Below are positions 25,282 through 33,120 of a DNA stretch of 64,000 bases, one piece after another. The DNA lies in the NCBI RefSeq assembly GCF_900112235.1, contig NZ_FOLH01000002.1, positions 434,001-498,000 on the forward strand, read 5' to 3'. How positions within the stretch are numbered: the first letter of the stretch is position 1; each line of letters begins with the position of its first letter. Both the position numbers and the translations under genes were made by a program. The notes beneath the pieces are model-generated. The model did not search any database. It saw only the letters and a program-made list of their open reading frames with translations, and was not told the DNA's origin. The stretch comes from Marinospirillum celere (GTDB lineage Bacteria; Pseudomonadota; Gammaproteobacteria; Pseudomonadales; Halomonadaceae).

Positions 25282-27928
25282 GGGGCACCTCCTGTTCAAT
25301 AAGTGATTTGATTTCCGGCAAACAAGAGCCGCAATTGGTGCCACAAGACAGGCTTTGACCGAGAAGTTCGGGCGTATCCTGGCCTTCAGAGATGGCTTGT
25401 TTGATTTGGTTGGCAGAAACTTGAAAGCAACTGCAAATGAGCTGGTCTTCAGCCTGGTGTTCAGAAGGGGTGAAGAGGGCTTGCCTTGCTTCGGGTGAAA
25501 GACTGCTGCTGGCAAACTGCTGATCAATTTCCTTGATGGCCAGTTGGGGGCGTTCCCGACTGACCGCTAGCACCCAGGCAAGCTGTCCCTGATCAAAACC
25601 GGCAGCCCGGAAGGGGCCTTCCTGAGAGGTTTGTAAGTGCATCTGTGGGCGTTGCCCCAGGGTTTCCTCACACCAGCCGCTCCAGTCTTCAACGGCCTGG
25701 CTACCCGCAAACACATAGCTATGGCTATTGGTTAGGGGCTGTTCAGCCAGATAAGTGGCGGGTAAAGGTTTTTTCAGTGGCTGGGCAACCAATAGCTGGG
25801 CTTGCCAGCTGGTTTTCAAGGCTTCCAGCTGAACTCGGCCCTGCTTGGATTCAGGTTGCCCGGATACGGGATCACAGATCTGTTCGATCAACTGATTGCA
25901 AAGCCCTTTGCCAGTAAACTGACGATTCCAGTGCATGGGAAGAAAAATCTCACCGGGTCTCTGGCCTTCACTAAAACGCACACGCCCGAGATACTCGCCC
26001 TGGGGGTGACTGACTCTGGCCAGGCCTTGATCTTGCAGGCCAACTTGAGCGGCATCTTCAGGGTGAACTTCAATAAAGGGTTCACTGCGATGTTGCATCA
26101 AGGCCGCTGAACGTCCGGTACGTGTCATGCTATGCCACTGATCACGAATGCGCCCGGTGTTTAAACGGAAAGGATAGGCTGGGTCCAGTTTTTGCTCGGG
26201 TGGTCGGGATTGAATGCTAAGAAACTGAGCACGTTGGCTGGCAGTGAAAAATTTGCCCTGGGTAAAAAGGCGCTCAGTGCCCAGAGGGTTGGATGAGTTG
26301 ACGGGCCACTGTACGGGCTGCAGGCTTTCATAAGCCTGGTCGGTTAAGTGCTGCAAACCGCTGATATCAAAGCAGCGCTGGCCTTGATTCTTGAACCCGG
26401 AAAGCGCGGCGTGTTCACGAAAAATAGCCGCAGGTGACTGATAGTTGAAAGCTTCTCCATGGCCCAGGGCTTTTGCAACCTGGCAGAGGATTTGCCAGTC
26501 ATGGCGGGCTTCACCTGGAGCTGGTAAAAAGCCACGTTGGCGGGAAATCCGTCTTTCTGAATTGGTGACTGTGCCATTTTTTTCTGACCAGGTGGTAGCT
26601 GGCAGAGCTATATCGGCAAACTCCATTGTATCCGTTTCTGCCATGGCCTCAGACACAATAACCAGCTCACATTTTTCCAGTGCTTCGCGAACAAATTGGC
26701 TATCCGGCAGGCTGACCAGCGGGTTGGTACCCTGAATCCAAATGGCTTTAATGTCACCTCGGTGAATGGCTTTAAAAAGGTCCAGGGCCTTATAACCTTC
26801 CTGACGGGCCATTCTGGGTGCCTGCCAGAACTCTTCGACCAGAGTAACTTCTTCACTGGAAAACCCCATATGAGCGGCCAATTGATTGGCCAGGCCGCCT
26901 ACTTCACGACCGCCCATGGCATTGGGCTGTCCGGTTAGGGAAAAAGGCGTGCTGCCAGGTTTTCCAACTCGTCCAGTGGCCAGATGGCAGTTAATTAGGG
27001 CATTGACCTTGTCAGTACCGCTGCTGGATTGGTTGACACCCTGGGAAAAAAGGGTGACGGTTTTGGGTGTTTCTGCAAACCAGTTAAAAAAGGTCATTAG
27101 TTGGTGTTCGGGAACATCCAGTTGGCTGGCAACTGTCTTGAGATCAGCGGCTTCGGCCAGAGCCGTCAAAAGGCTGTCCGTGAAATGGTCAGTGGAATTG
27201 CAAATAAACTCATGATCCAGGTATTGGTTTTCAGCCAAGTGCACCAGAAGGGCATTGAACAACAAAGAATCGGTGCCTGGCTTTAAAGCGAGATGGAGAT
27301 CCGCCAGGTCACAGGTGGCTGTACGCCGTGGATCAATAACAACCACTTTTAATTCAGGCCGCTCCTGTTTCGCGGCTTGAATGCGTTGATAGAGTACCGG
27401 ATGATTCCAGGCTGCATTGGATCCGACTAACACCAGTAGATCTGCCAGTTCCAGGTCTTCATAACAGCCAGGCACGGCATCTGCCCCGAAAGCCCGCTTG
27501 TGACCAGCAACGGTGGAAGCCATACAGAGTCTGGAGTTGGTATCGACGTGGCTGCTACCAATAAAGCCTTTCATCAACTTATTGGCGACATAATAGTCTT
27601 CGGTCAGCAATTGACCTGACAGGTAAAAAGCCACGCTTTCCGGGCCATGACGGTCAATAATTCCTTGTAACCCCTCGGCTGCGCTCTTAACTGCTTGATC
27701 CCAGCTCACCCGTTGACCGGCAACCTGTGGATAGAGCAGGCGTCCTGCATGGCCGCCTGTTTCTGGAAGCTTGCTGCCCTTGATGCAAAGACGCCCCAGG
27801 TTGGCAGAATGGCGTTGATCACCTGTAGTAGCGATCAAGTCATTACCCTGGATGCTGGCCTGAACACCGCAGCCCACGCCGCAGTAAGGGCAGGTTGTGG
27901 AAACTTTGCGTTTTGCTTGCTTATTCAT
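25259..27928 (-). CDS. nasA: Assimilatory nitrate reductase catalytic subunit with C-terminal BFD-type iron-sulfur domain
   Basis: Cytoplasmic molybdoenzyme that reduces nitrate to nitrite. It has 889 residues. The N-terminal 4Fe-4S motif is CPYCGVGCGV (Cys13, 16, 20) with LCIKGSKL near 48. The molybdopterin domains follow (DTNSRLCMASTVAGHKRAFG; GVNQSSSGTDKVNALIN; QPNAMGGREVGGLANQLAAH), then the MGD-binding C-terminal domain (LNTGRIRDQWHSMTRTGRS). Residues ~830-880 form a BFD-like 2Fe-2S domain (CSCF ... CGTNCGSC). There is no Tat signal, as expected for the assimilatory type. Its leader carries a sigma54 promoter and an attenuator. Confidence 0.95.
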   Translation of the reverse strand: MNKQAKRKVSTTCPYCGVGCGVQASIQGNDLIATTGDQRHSANLGRLCIKGSKLPETGGHAGRLLYPQVAGQRVSWDQAVKSAAEGLQGIIDRHGPESVAFYLSGQLLTEDYYVANKLMKGFIGSSHVDTNSRLCMASTVAGHKRAFGADAVPGCYEDLELADLLVLVGSNAAWNHPVLYQRIQAAKQERPELKVVVIDPRRTATCDLADLHLALKPGTDSLLFNALLVHLAENQYLDHEFICNSTDHFTDSLLTALAEAADLKTVASQLDVPEHQLMTFFNWFAETPKTVTLFSQGVNQSSSGTDKVNALINCHLATGRVGKPGSTPFSLTGQPNAMGGREVGGLANQLAAHMGFSSEEVTLVEEFWQAPRMARQEGYKALDLFKAIHRGDIKAIWIQGTNPLVSLPDSQFVREALEKCELVIVSEAMAETDTMEFADIALPATTWSEKNGTVTNSERRISRQRGFLPAPGEARHDWQILCQVAKALGHGEAFNYQSPAAIFREHAALSGFKNQGQRCFDISGLQHLTDQAYESLQPVQWPVNSSNPLGTERLFTQGKFFTASQRAQFLSIQSRPPEQKLDPAYPFRLNTGRIRDQWHSMTRTGRSAALMQHRSEPFIEVHPEDAAQVGLQDQGLARVSHPQGEYLGRVRFSEGQRPGEIFLPMHWNRQFTGKGLCNQLIEQICDPVSGQPESKQGRVQLEALKTSWQAQLLVAQPLKKPLPATYLAEQPLTNSHSYVFAGSQAVEDWSGWCEETLGQRPQMHLQTSQEGPFRAAGFDQGQLAWVLAVSRERPQLAIKEIDQQFASSSLSPEARQALFTPSEHQAEDQLICSCFQVSANQIKQAISEGQDTPELLGQSLSCGTNCGSCLPEIKSLIEQEVPHGITELV

Positions 27929-27940
27929 TTTCTGTAACCC

Positions 27941-27982
27941 AAAAAAAAGCCTGCAACCCTCCTAAGGCGGAAGGTTGCAGGC
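27941..27982 (-). terminator. Leader terminator (attenuator) of nasA
   Basis: On the minus strand GCCTGCAACCTTCC-GCCTTA-GGAGGGTTGCAGGC, a 14-bp stem with one G-T pair, runs straight into eight T. The T run ends 13 nt before the nasA ATG. A strong terminator placed inside a leader means the operon is off unless antitermination occurs. Confidence 0.88.
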
Positions 27983-27993
27983 AGCGTTGCCTG
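27978..27993 (-). promoter_or_regulatory. Hexaloop hairpin in the nasA leader, candidate ANTAR target
   Basis: CAGGC-AACGCT-GCCTG on the minus strand. The loop has A at position 1 and G at position 4, the feature described for ANTAR-bound RNAs. The 3' arm GCCTG is also the start of the terminator stem, so the two structures exclude each other. Confidence 0.7.
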
Positions 27994-28031
27994 ACAAGTC
28001 AATCAGTTGGTCGTTTCTACTTTAAAACTAA

Positions 28032-28046
28032 GCAATTTTGATGCCA
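28032..28046 (-). promoter_or_regulatory. Sigma54 promoter of nasA-cobA
   Basis: TGGCAT-CAAAA-TTGC on the minus strand keeps the GG and GC pairs with the exact sigma54 spacing. The start of transcription would be near 28020, giving a leader of about 92 nt. Confidence 0.8.
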
Positions 28047-28128
28047 TTAATTTTAGTTCTTAAAAATCAGTGCCTTAATGTATCTTTATGCTTGGTGCTA
28101 AAGAAAGTATGCACTCTTGTAAGGCATT

Positions 28129-28983
28129 TCAAGTGCGTGCGCTTGTTTGTAGCGCTTCAAGGCTGGAATCAACCAGTGAAAACAGCTGATCAATGGCCTG
28201 AGTGGCCTGTTGAAAGTAAACACGGGCGCTCGTTTTGGGTTCCTCATCAGCCAAGAGGTCCTGTTCGATACAGTGCAGAAATTGATTAACGCTGGCCTGA
28301 CAGCGTCCCAGGCTAAAGCTTCTACCTAAATCGGACTGCTGAAGTGTTGCGAAAGCCTGGCCGGAAAGCTCCTGAATCTTGTGGTAAAGAAATCGCAAAC
28401 GAATACGTTGTTCGGCACTGCTTTTATGGGCGGCAGCGATGCCCGTACCCAGGGCTCTGGCTTGCCCTGCCCACTCTGCAGCCTGGATTACGTCTTGCCA
28501 TATACAGGTTAAAAAGGCCAGGTTGCTATCTTCCCCAGTCAGATCCAGGTTGATGGCTAAATCCTGTAATAAAAAGATGCTGTTACGTATGATCAGATGG
28601 TGCTGGGCAAGGTTGTTTTCCGCCTGCTGGATACGACCTTCACGTAATCGGGACCAGTGATCAAAAAGATTATTCCAAGAATCCTGATGAGAGTTAACGC
28701 GCTTTTTGGCTTCTTGAATCTGCTGATCCAGCTTTCTTCGGGTGGCATCCAGATCACCTTGCAGGCTGGCATCACCGGATAAAAGACCATTACTTAAACC
28801 CCGATGGCGCTGTAGGCCGGCAATAATTTCACGTAGCTTACCCAACTGTTGTAAACGCAGCTGTTTGAGTTGCTGAGTCTGCCTCAGGCGTAGTTGATGT
28901 AAAAAAATAAACAGGCTGAACAAGAAAAAGCTACTGGCAAGCAAAACCAGTAACAGGGCGTAATGAGTGATAAATGCAAACAT
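28129..28983 (-). CDS. Membrane-anchored NIT-like (nitrate-sensing) protein without an output domain
   Basis: 284 residues. One N-terminal membrane span (about 5-29) is followed by a strongly basic stretch (RLRQTQQLKQLRLQQLGK), so the rest is probably cytoplasmic. The all-helical remainder starts with LQRHRGLSNGLLSGD, near-identical in pattern to LQKERGLSNVFLASQG of the nasR-like protein at 30265. This is the signature of the NIT nitrate/nitrite-sensing domain. No methyl-accepting, kinase or GGDEF domain follows. It lies 5 bp after the MCP gene on the same strand, which lacks a sensor domain. I infer that the two form one receptor. Without a search the NIT call rests on this motif, length and context. 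Confidence 0.72.
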   Translation of the reverse strand: MFAFITHYALLLVLLASSFFLFSLFIFLHQLRLRQTQQLKQLRLQQLGKLREIIAGLQRHRGLSNGLLSGDASLQGDLDATRRKLDQQIQEAKKRVNSHQDSWNNLFDHWSRLREGRIQQAENNLAQHHLIIRNSIFLLQDLAINLDLTGEDSNLAFLTCIWQDVIQAAEWAGQARALGTGIAAAHKSSAEQRIRLRFLYHKIQELSGQAFATLQQSDLGRSFSLGRCQASVNQFLHCIEQDLLADEEPKTSARVYFQQATQAIDQLFSLVDSSLEALQTSART

Positions 28984-28988
28984 AAGAC

Positions 28989-30077
28989 TTAACCTGTTAG
29001 GTGGCTGAGATGACGGGCAATAGATCGGGTTTGATCGGCGGCTTGCTTATTATTGTGATTACCTTCTTTGACCTGATCCGCCAGGGCCGCAATTTCAGTT
29101 ACGGCATGACTTTGTTGTTCTGTGCTGGCTGCAACCTGAACAACCTGATCTGAAAGCTGATGGGTTTTGTGGCTAACACCTTCCAAGCGTTGGCGTAAAA
29201 ACTCTGATTTTTCTGAACTGGCTTGAGCCTGCTGACTAAGGCGGTCCATACGTTCAGTGGCTTGACTGATTTGTTGCTGAACTTCCGTGATGGTGCGACT
29301 GATTTCACTGGCTGAATCCTGGCTGTTTTGGGCTAATTGACGTACTTCATCAGCAACCACAGCGAAACCCCGGCCAGCCTCGCCCGCTCTGGCTGCCTCA
29401 ATAGCGGCATTTAAAGCCAGGAGATTGGTTTGATCGGCAATCTCGTGAATGACACGAGTCACATCATTAATGACCTGAGAACTGCTATAAAGCTGGTGAA
29501 TCTGCTGGTTGCTTTGCTGGGCCGCTTCGGCAACCTCTGAGAACTGTTCGACCAGTTCAAGCAACTGCTGGTTGGTAGCCAGAAGTTCATGCTCAGCTTC
29601 ATGGCTGGCTTGACGTGATTCGCTCGCCAAGCTTGCCACCTGAAGAATGCTGACATTCAATTCTTCAATGGCGGCTGCTGCGGTTGCCGCAGCCTGACTT
29701 TGTTTGTCTGCACTGCTAGTTACCACTACCGCACTGGATTCGAGCTCATCGGATGCATGCGAAATTTCATCCAGCCTTTGTTGTAGTAACTGTTGCTGGC
29801 GCTTTTCCTGAATCAGCTGGTTCTGAATCCCTTCGGCCAGCCAAGCTAGTAACTGGTTTTTAGAAGGAGCGAGCAGGTTCTTGGTTTCCTGGTTGATAAG
29901 CTGCAAGTAAGCCAGGCTAAAGTAGCCCAGCAGCACTGCAAAGCCAGTGGTTAGGGCCAGTGGAGCCAGATGCAAGGTCATCAGCAGCAAGGCCCAACTT
30001 AAAGCTTTAAGTACTAAAAGTTGACTGAGGCTTAAGCGTCCCAGCAGCAGTAGGGCAGGGTAGAGTGTCCAGTGCAT
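28989..30077 (-). CDS. Methyl-accepting chemotaxis signalling protein without a ligand-binding domain
   Basis: 362 residues. Hydrophobic segments near 3-25 and 27-62 ([39 protein letters not shown], each shortened) form a membrane hairpin with almost no periplasmic loop. The remainder is a cytoplasmic coiled-coil MCP domain with the conserved tip [20 protein letters not shown] and [15 protein letters not shown]. There is no HAMP, Cache or PAS domain and no C-terminal pentapeptide tether. The gene begins a two-gene unit with the NIT-like gene, next to nasA, and has its own sigma54 promoter and leader terminator. A role in nitrate taxis is inferred from context. Confidence 0.9.
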   Translation of the reverse strand: MHWTLYPALLLLGRLSLSQLLVLKALSWALLLMTLHLAPLALTTGFAVLLGYFSLAYLQLINQETKNLLAPSKNQLLAWLAEGIQNQLIQEKRQQQLLQQRLDEISHASDELESSAVVVTSSADKQSQAAATAAAAIEELNVSILQVASLASESRQASHEAEHELLATNQQLLELVEQFSEVAEAAQQSNQQIHQLYSSSQVINDVTRVIHEIADQTNLLALNAAIEAARAGEAGRGFAVVADEVRQLAQNSQDSASEISRTITEVQQQISQATERMDRLSQQAQASSEKSEFLRQRLEGVSHKTHQLSDQVVQVAASTEQQSHAVTEIAALADQVKEGNHNNKQAADQTRSIARHLSHLTG

Positions 30078-30100
30078 CTTGATAACCTCGGTGTTTAAAT

Positions 30101-30147
30101 AAAAAAAATGCCTCTAACAGCTGCCCGTAGGTCGCTGGTAGAGGCAT
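30101..30147 (-). terminator. Leader terminator (attenuator) of the split chemoreceptor genes
   Basis: On the minus strand ATGCCTCTA ... TAGAGGCAT (9-bp outer stem, inner CAGC/GCTG) is followed by eight T. It lies between the predicted transcription start and the MCP start codon. Confidence 0.83.
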
Positions 30148-30155
30148 CTTTGCCT
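30142..30155 (-). promoter_or_regulatory. Hexaloop hairpin in the chemoreceptor leader, candidate ANTAR target
   Basis: AGGC-AAAGAT-GCCT on the minus strand. The loop has A1 and G4, and the 3' arm GCCT is part of the terminator's 5' stem. The stem is only 4 bp. Confidence 0.6.
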
Positions 30156-30186
30156 GTGGCTTGAATAAATTGTTGTAAGGCTAGAC

Positions 30187-30201
30187 GCAAAAAGAATGCC
30201 A
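30187..30201 (-). promoter_or_regulatory. Sigma54 promoter of the split chemoreceptor genes
   Basis: TGGCAT-TCTTT-TTGC on the minus strand, with exact GG/GC spacing. Transcription would start near 30175. Confidence 0.78.
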
Positions 30202-30264
30202 GAAGGAACAGTACTTGCTACTTATCTGATGATTCGAGCAAATGAATAAGGCGGATAATTAAGG

Positions 30265-31503
30265 ATGACCAGTACACGTAACCATCTAGCCAGGCACTAT
30301 TTATTGGCTGCTAAACACTGTGAAATCCATGGCCTTGAGTATCTGGGTGTAACCTGTGAGTTGGTGGCTTATATCAGCCAACTGGTTCATGCCTTGCAAA
30401 AAGAGCGAGGGCTTTCCAATGTGTTTCTTGCGTCACAAGGGAGCCACTTTGGTCAGCAGCGCACTGAACAGGTGCAGAATTCTTTGGAGAAGGAAAACCA
30501 ACTGGATCAGTTCTTAGAGGAGTTGCATCCAGAAAAGTGTCAGGACAACGGCCGCGTCAGGCAGTTTATTCGCATTACAGCTGTTCTTCAGGAATTGGAC
30601 CAGCTGCCTCGCCTACGTCAAAAAATTATTGAGCAGCGTTTGCAGCCCGAAGAGTCCACCGCCACCTTCACGCATTTGATCGGTGGTTTACTGTCGATTG
30701 TTTTTGAAGCCGCAGATGCTTCAGCCGATCCTGAAATTACCGGCCACCTGGTTGCCATGTTCAACTTTATGCAAGGTAAGGAGCTGGCGGGGCAGGAAAG
30801 GGCCTGGGGTGCCAGTGGTTTTGCAGCGGGTCACTTTACTGAAGAAAACCAACAACGCCTCTGTCATCTTGTTGAAGGTCAGGAAAAATGCTTTGACCTC
30901 TTTGAACAGTTTGCAGATCAGGATTCACTTCAGGCCTGGCAGCAACTACTGGAAGCCACTGCCCATAAAGAATTGCTCCGTTTGCGGCAGGTCGTCAAAA
31001 AATCAGGTAAAGATGAAGGGATTCCATCTAGTTTCAGTGAAGTCTGGTATGAGGTTGCAACTAGCCGTATCGATACTATGAAAACCATTGAAGATCAGCT
31101 AGCCGCCACCCTAAAAAAACTTTCTGAATGTCGTATACAAAAAGCCAGGATTGACCTTAAGAACCACCAGGAACTCCTGGACCAACTGGCCCAAGAACCG
31201 ACGGATGCGCCTTCTTCTTTATGGGTGGAAGGTCAAATGAGTGGTGTGGGGCGTTCACTCTGTGAATTGGTACAAACTCAGGCCCAGCATCTGCAACAGG
31301 TGCAGGACCAGCTACACGAAGCGCGCCAAGCCCTGGAGGAGCGCAAGCTGGTGGAACGTGCCAAAGGCTTATTGATGCAGCATCGTCGCGTTACAGAAGA
31401 ACAGGCCTATCGCCAGCTACGTAAAACTGCGATGGAACAAAATCGGCGTCTGGTTGAAGTGGCAGAAAGAGTGATCGGTACTGTTGAGTTACTCCAGGGT
31501 TAG
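30265..31503 (+). CDS. nasR: NIT-ANTAR nitrate-responsive antiterminator, NasR-like
   Basis: 412-residue soluble RNA-binding regulator. The N-terminal NIT domain (about 30-290) starts with LQKERGLSNVFLASQG. The C-terminal ANTAR domain (about 350-405) reads LVERAKGLLMQHRRVTEEQAY then RQLRKTAMEQNRRLVEVAERV. In Klebsiella, NasR binds nitrate and prevents termination in the nasF leader by binding hexaloop hairpins. Three such leader structures are present around this gene (nasA, the split chemoreceptor, nrtA), so the function is well supported by context. The gene is divergent from the chemoreceptor pair. I see no attenuator in its own 5' region. Confidence 0.9.
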   Translation: MTSTRNHLARHYLLAAKHCEIHGLEYLGVTCELVAYISQLVHALQKERGLSNVFLASQGSHFGQQRTEQVQNSLEKENQLDQFLEELHPEKCQDNGRVRQFIRITAVLQELDQLPRLRQKIIEQRLQPEESTATFTHLIGGLLSIVFEAADASADPEITGHLVAMFNFMQGKELAGQERAWGASGFAAGHFTEENQQRLCHLVEGQEKCFDLFEQFADQDSLQAWQQLLEATAHKELLRLRQVVKKSGKDEGIPSSFSEVWYEVATSRIDTMKTIEDQLAATLKKLSECRIQKARIDLKNHQELLDQLAQEPTDAPSSLWVEGQMSGVGRSLCELVQTQAQHLQQVQDQLHEARQALEERKLVERAKGLLMQHRRVTEEQAYRQLRKTAMEQNRRLVEVAERVIGTVELLQG

Positions 31504-31650
31504 AGATCAAAAATGCGCTCTTATGTTCCATTTAAAAACCAGTGTGCACTGCAACAGCGCTTAAAAAGCAATAGGGCTGCAAGGCGGGGTAAAGCAGTTT
31601 TTTATTTTAAGCTGATGATTTTTAATAGTAATTAAACGCTTTTGTATTTC

Positions 31651-31665
31651 TGGCATGGTTTCTGC
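31651..31665 (+). promoter_or_regulatory. Sigma54 promoter of nrtABC-nirBD
   Basis: TGGCAT-GGTTT-CTGC, with correct GG/GC spacing; transcription would start near 31677. An imperfect dyad TGCACTGCAACAGCGCT at 31545-31561, about 105 bp upstream, is a weak candidate for an NtrC-type enhancer. Confidence 0.75.
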
Positions 31666-31692
31666 TTGATAGTAAATGAACAATTTAAGAAC

Positions 31693-31706
31693 GGACAACG
31701 GCGTCC
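31693..31706 (+). promoter_or_regulatory. Hexaloop hairpin in the nrtA leader, candidate ANTAR target
   Basis: GGAC-AACGGC-GTCC. The loop has A1 and G4. Its loop and 3' arm are part of the terminator's 5' stem, so the two structures are mutually exclusive. Confidence 0.65.
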
Positions 31707-31753
31707 ACTTCCTACTGCCCTAAAGCAGCTGCTGGAAGTGACGCCGTTTTTTT
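31698..31753 (+). terminator. Leader terminator (attenuator) of nrtABC-nirBD
   Basis: ACGGCGT-(C bulge)-CACTTCC ... GGAAGTG-ACGCCGT followed by a T run to 31753. It ends 25 bp before the nrtA ATG. Confidence 0.87.
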
Positions 31754-31778
31754 ATGTGTACTGAGCAGAGGTGCCCCA

Positions 31779-33092
31779 ATGAGCAAATCCAATTTTTCTA
31801 ATGACATGAAATCTTCTCCCGATACAAGCCGTCGACGTTTTATAGGCGGCATGGCAGGTCTTGCCGGAGCGGGTCTGCTGAGTGGCTTGGCTCCAGGCAG
31901 CCTAGGGTCTTTACAAGCCTCTGGTAATGCACTGGAAACAACTTCAGCAAAACTTGGTTTTATTGCCTTGACCGATGCTGCCCCCTTGTTCGTTGCTTTA
32001 GAAAAGGGTTTTTTTGCTAAACACGGCATGACCGACGTTGAGGTGCTTAAGCAATCCTCCTGGGGAACAACCCGAGACAACCTGGTTTTGGGTTCAGGAA
32101 GCGGTGGGATAGATGGCGGTCATATTTTGACATCCATGCCTTACATCATTACTCAGTCTGGGTTACGCAACGACGTTTCTATCAATATCGTGGCGCGCCT
32201 TAATCTTGCTGGCCAATGCATTTCGGTAGGCAATGAATACAGTGATCTAAAAGTCGGTACAGACACCAGCCAATTTGCTAAAGCTCTTGCAGATAAAAGA
32301 GCGGGTGGTGATGAGGTTCGTGCCGCGATGACTTTCCCCGGCGGAACCCATGATCTTTGGATTCGTTACTGGATGGCTGCTGGTGGTATTAACCCTGATC
32401 GTGATATTGCCACGATAACTGTTCCTCCTGCGCAAATGGTTGCCAATATGCGGGTTGGCAGTATGGATACCTTTTGTGTATGCGAACCTTGGAACATGCA
32501 GCTGATTAATCAAAACATTGGCTACACAGCAAACACTACAGGTGAGCTGTGGCATAACCATCCTGAAAAAGCGCTTTGCCTGCGCTCTGATTATATTGAA
32601 GCTAACCCCAATGCAACTAAAGCCTTGGTCATGGCTGTAATGGAAGCCCAGATGTACTGTGAAGAACCTGAAAACAAGGAAGAAGTTGCTCGTATCTGCT
32701 CACGTCGTCGTTGGATTCATGCGCCTTTTGACGACATTATCGATCGTATGAAAGGTAACTTTGATTATGGTAATGGTCGTATTGTTGAAGACCATCCAGA
32801 CCAAATGCGTTACTGGAAAGATCAAGCTTCCTATCCCTTCCAGAGTCATGATCTTTGGTTCCTGATAGAAAATCAGCGTTGGGGAATTTTACCAAAAAAC
32901 ATGGATACCCAAGCACTCATCCAGAAAGTAAACAGAGAAGATATCTGGCGTGAAGCAGCAGCAAGTTTGGGTATCGATAGTTCAGCTATTCCTGATTCAA
33001 CATCTCGTGGTGTTGAAACCTTCTTTGATGGCAAAAAATTTGATCCAGAAAACCCTCAGGCTTATCTAGAAAGTCTTGAAATTAAAGTTTAA
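31779..33092 (+). CDS. nrtA: Nitrate ABC transporter substrate-binding protein
   Basis: Periplasmic nitrate-binding protein of 437 residues. The N-terminus carries a twin-arginine signal SRRRFIGGMAGLAGAGLLSG, so it is exported folded through Tat. The mature part begins near KLGFIALTDAAPLFVALEKG, a hallmark of NrtA/NasF. GGTHDLWIRYWMAAGGINPD and VGSMDTFCVCEPWN also fit. RBS AGAGGTG precedes ATG. It is the first gene of nrtABC-nirBD. Confidence 0.93.
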   Translation: MSKSNFSNDMKSSPDTSRRRFIGGMAGLAGAGLLSGLAPGSLGSLQASGNALETTSAKLGFIALTDAAPLFVALEKGFFAKHGMTDVEVLKQSSWGTTRDNLVLGSGSGGIDGGHILTSMPYIITQSGLRNDVSINIVARLNLAGQCISVGNEYSDLKVGTDTSQFAKALADKRAGGDEVRAAMTFPGGTHDLWIRYWMAAGGINPDRDIATITVPPAQMVANMRVGSMDTFCVCEPWNMQLINQNIGYTANTTGELWHNHPEKALCLRSDYIEANPNATKALVMAVMEAQMYCEEPENKEEVARICSRRRWIHAPFDDIIDRMKGNFDYGNGRIVEDHPDQMRYWKDQASYPFQSHDLWFLIENQRWGILPKNMDTQALIQKVNREDIWREAAASLGIDSSAIPDSTSRGVETFFDGKKFDPENPQAYLESLEIKV

Positions 33093-33120
33093 TTATTTAT
33101 TGTATTAGAGGTTAATAGTT

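Noticed and set aside
25282-25527. Longer N-terminus for cobA
   Set aside because: The extra ~82 codons overlap nasA and read as low-quality sequence. ATG 25281 gives a normal SUMT start.
28013-28028. Hairpin GTTTT-AAAGTA-GAAAC as the first ANTAR hairpin of the nasA leader
   Set aside because: It has the right loop, but it straddles the transcription start predicted from the sigma54 promoter (about 28020). It would not be complete in the RNA, so I kept it only as a caveat.
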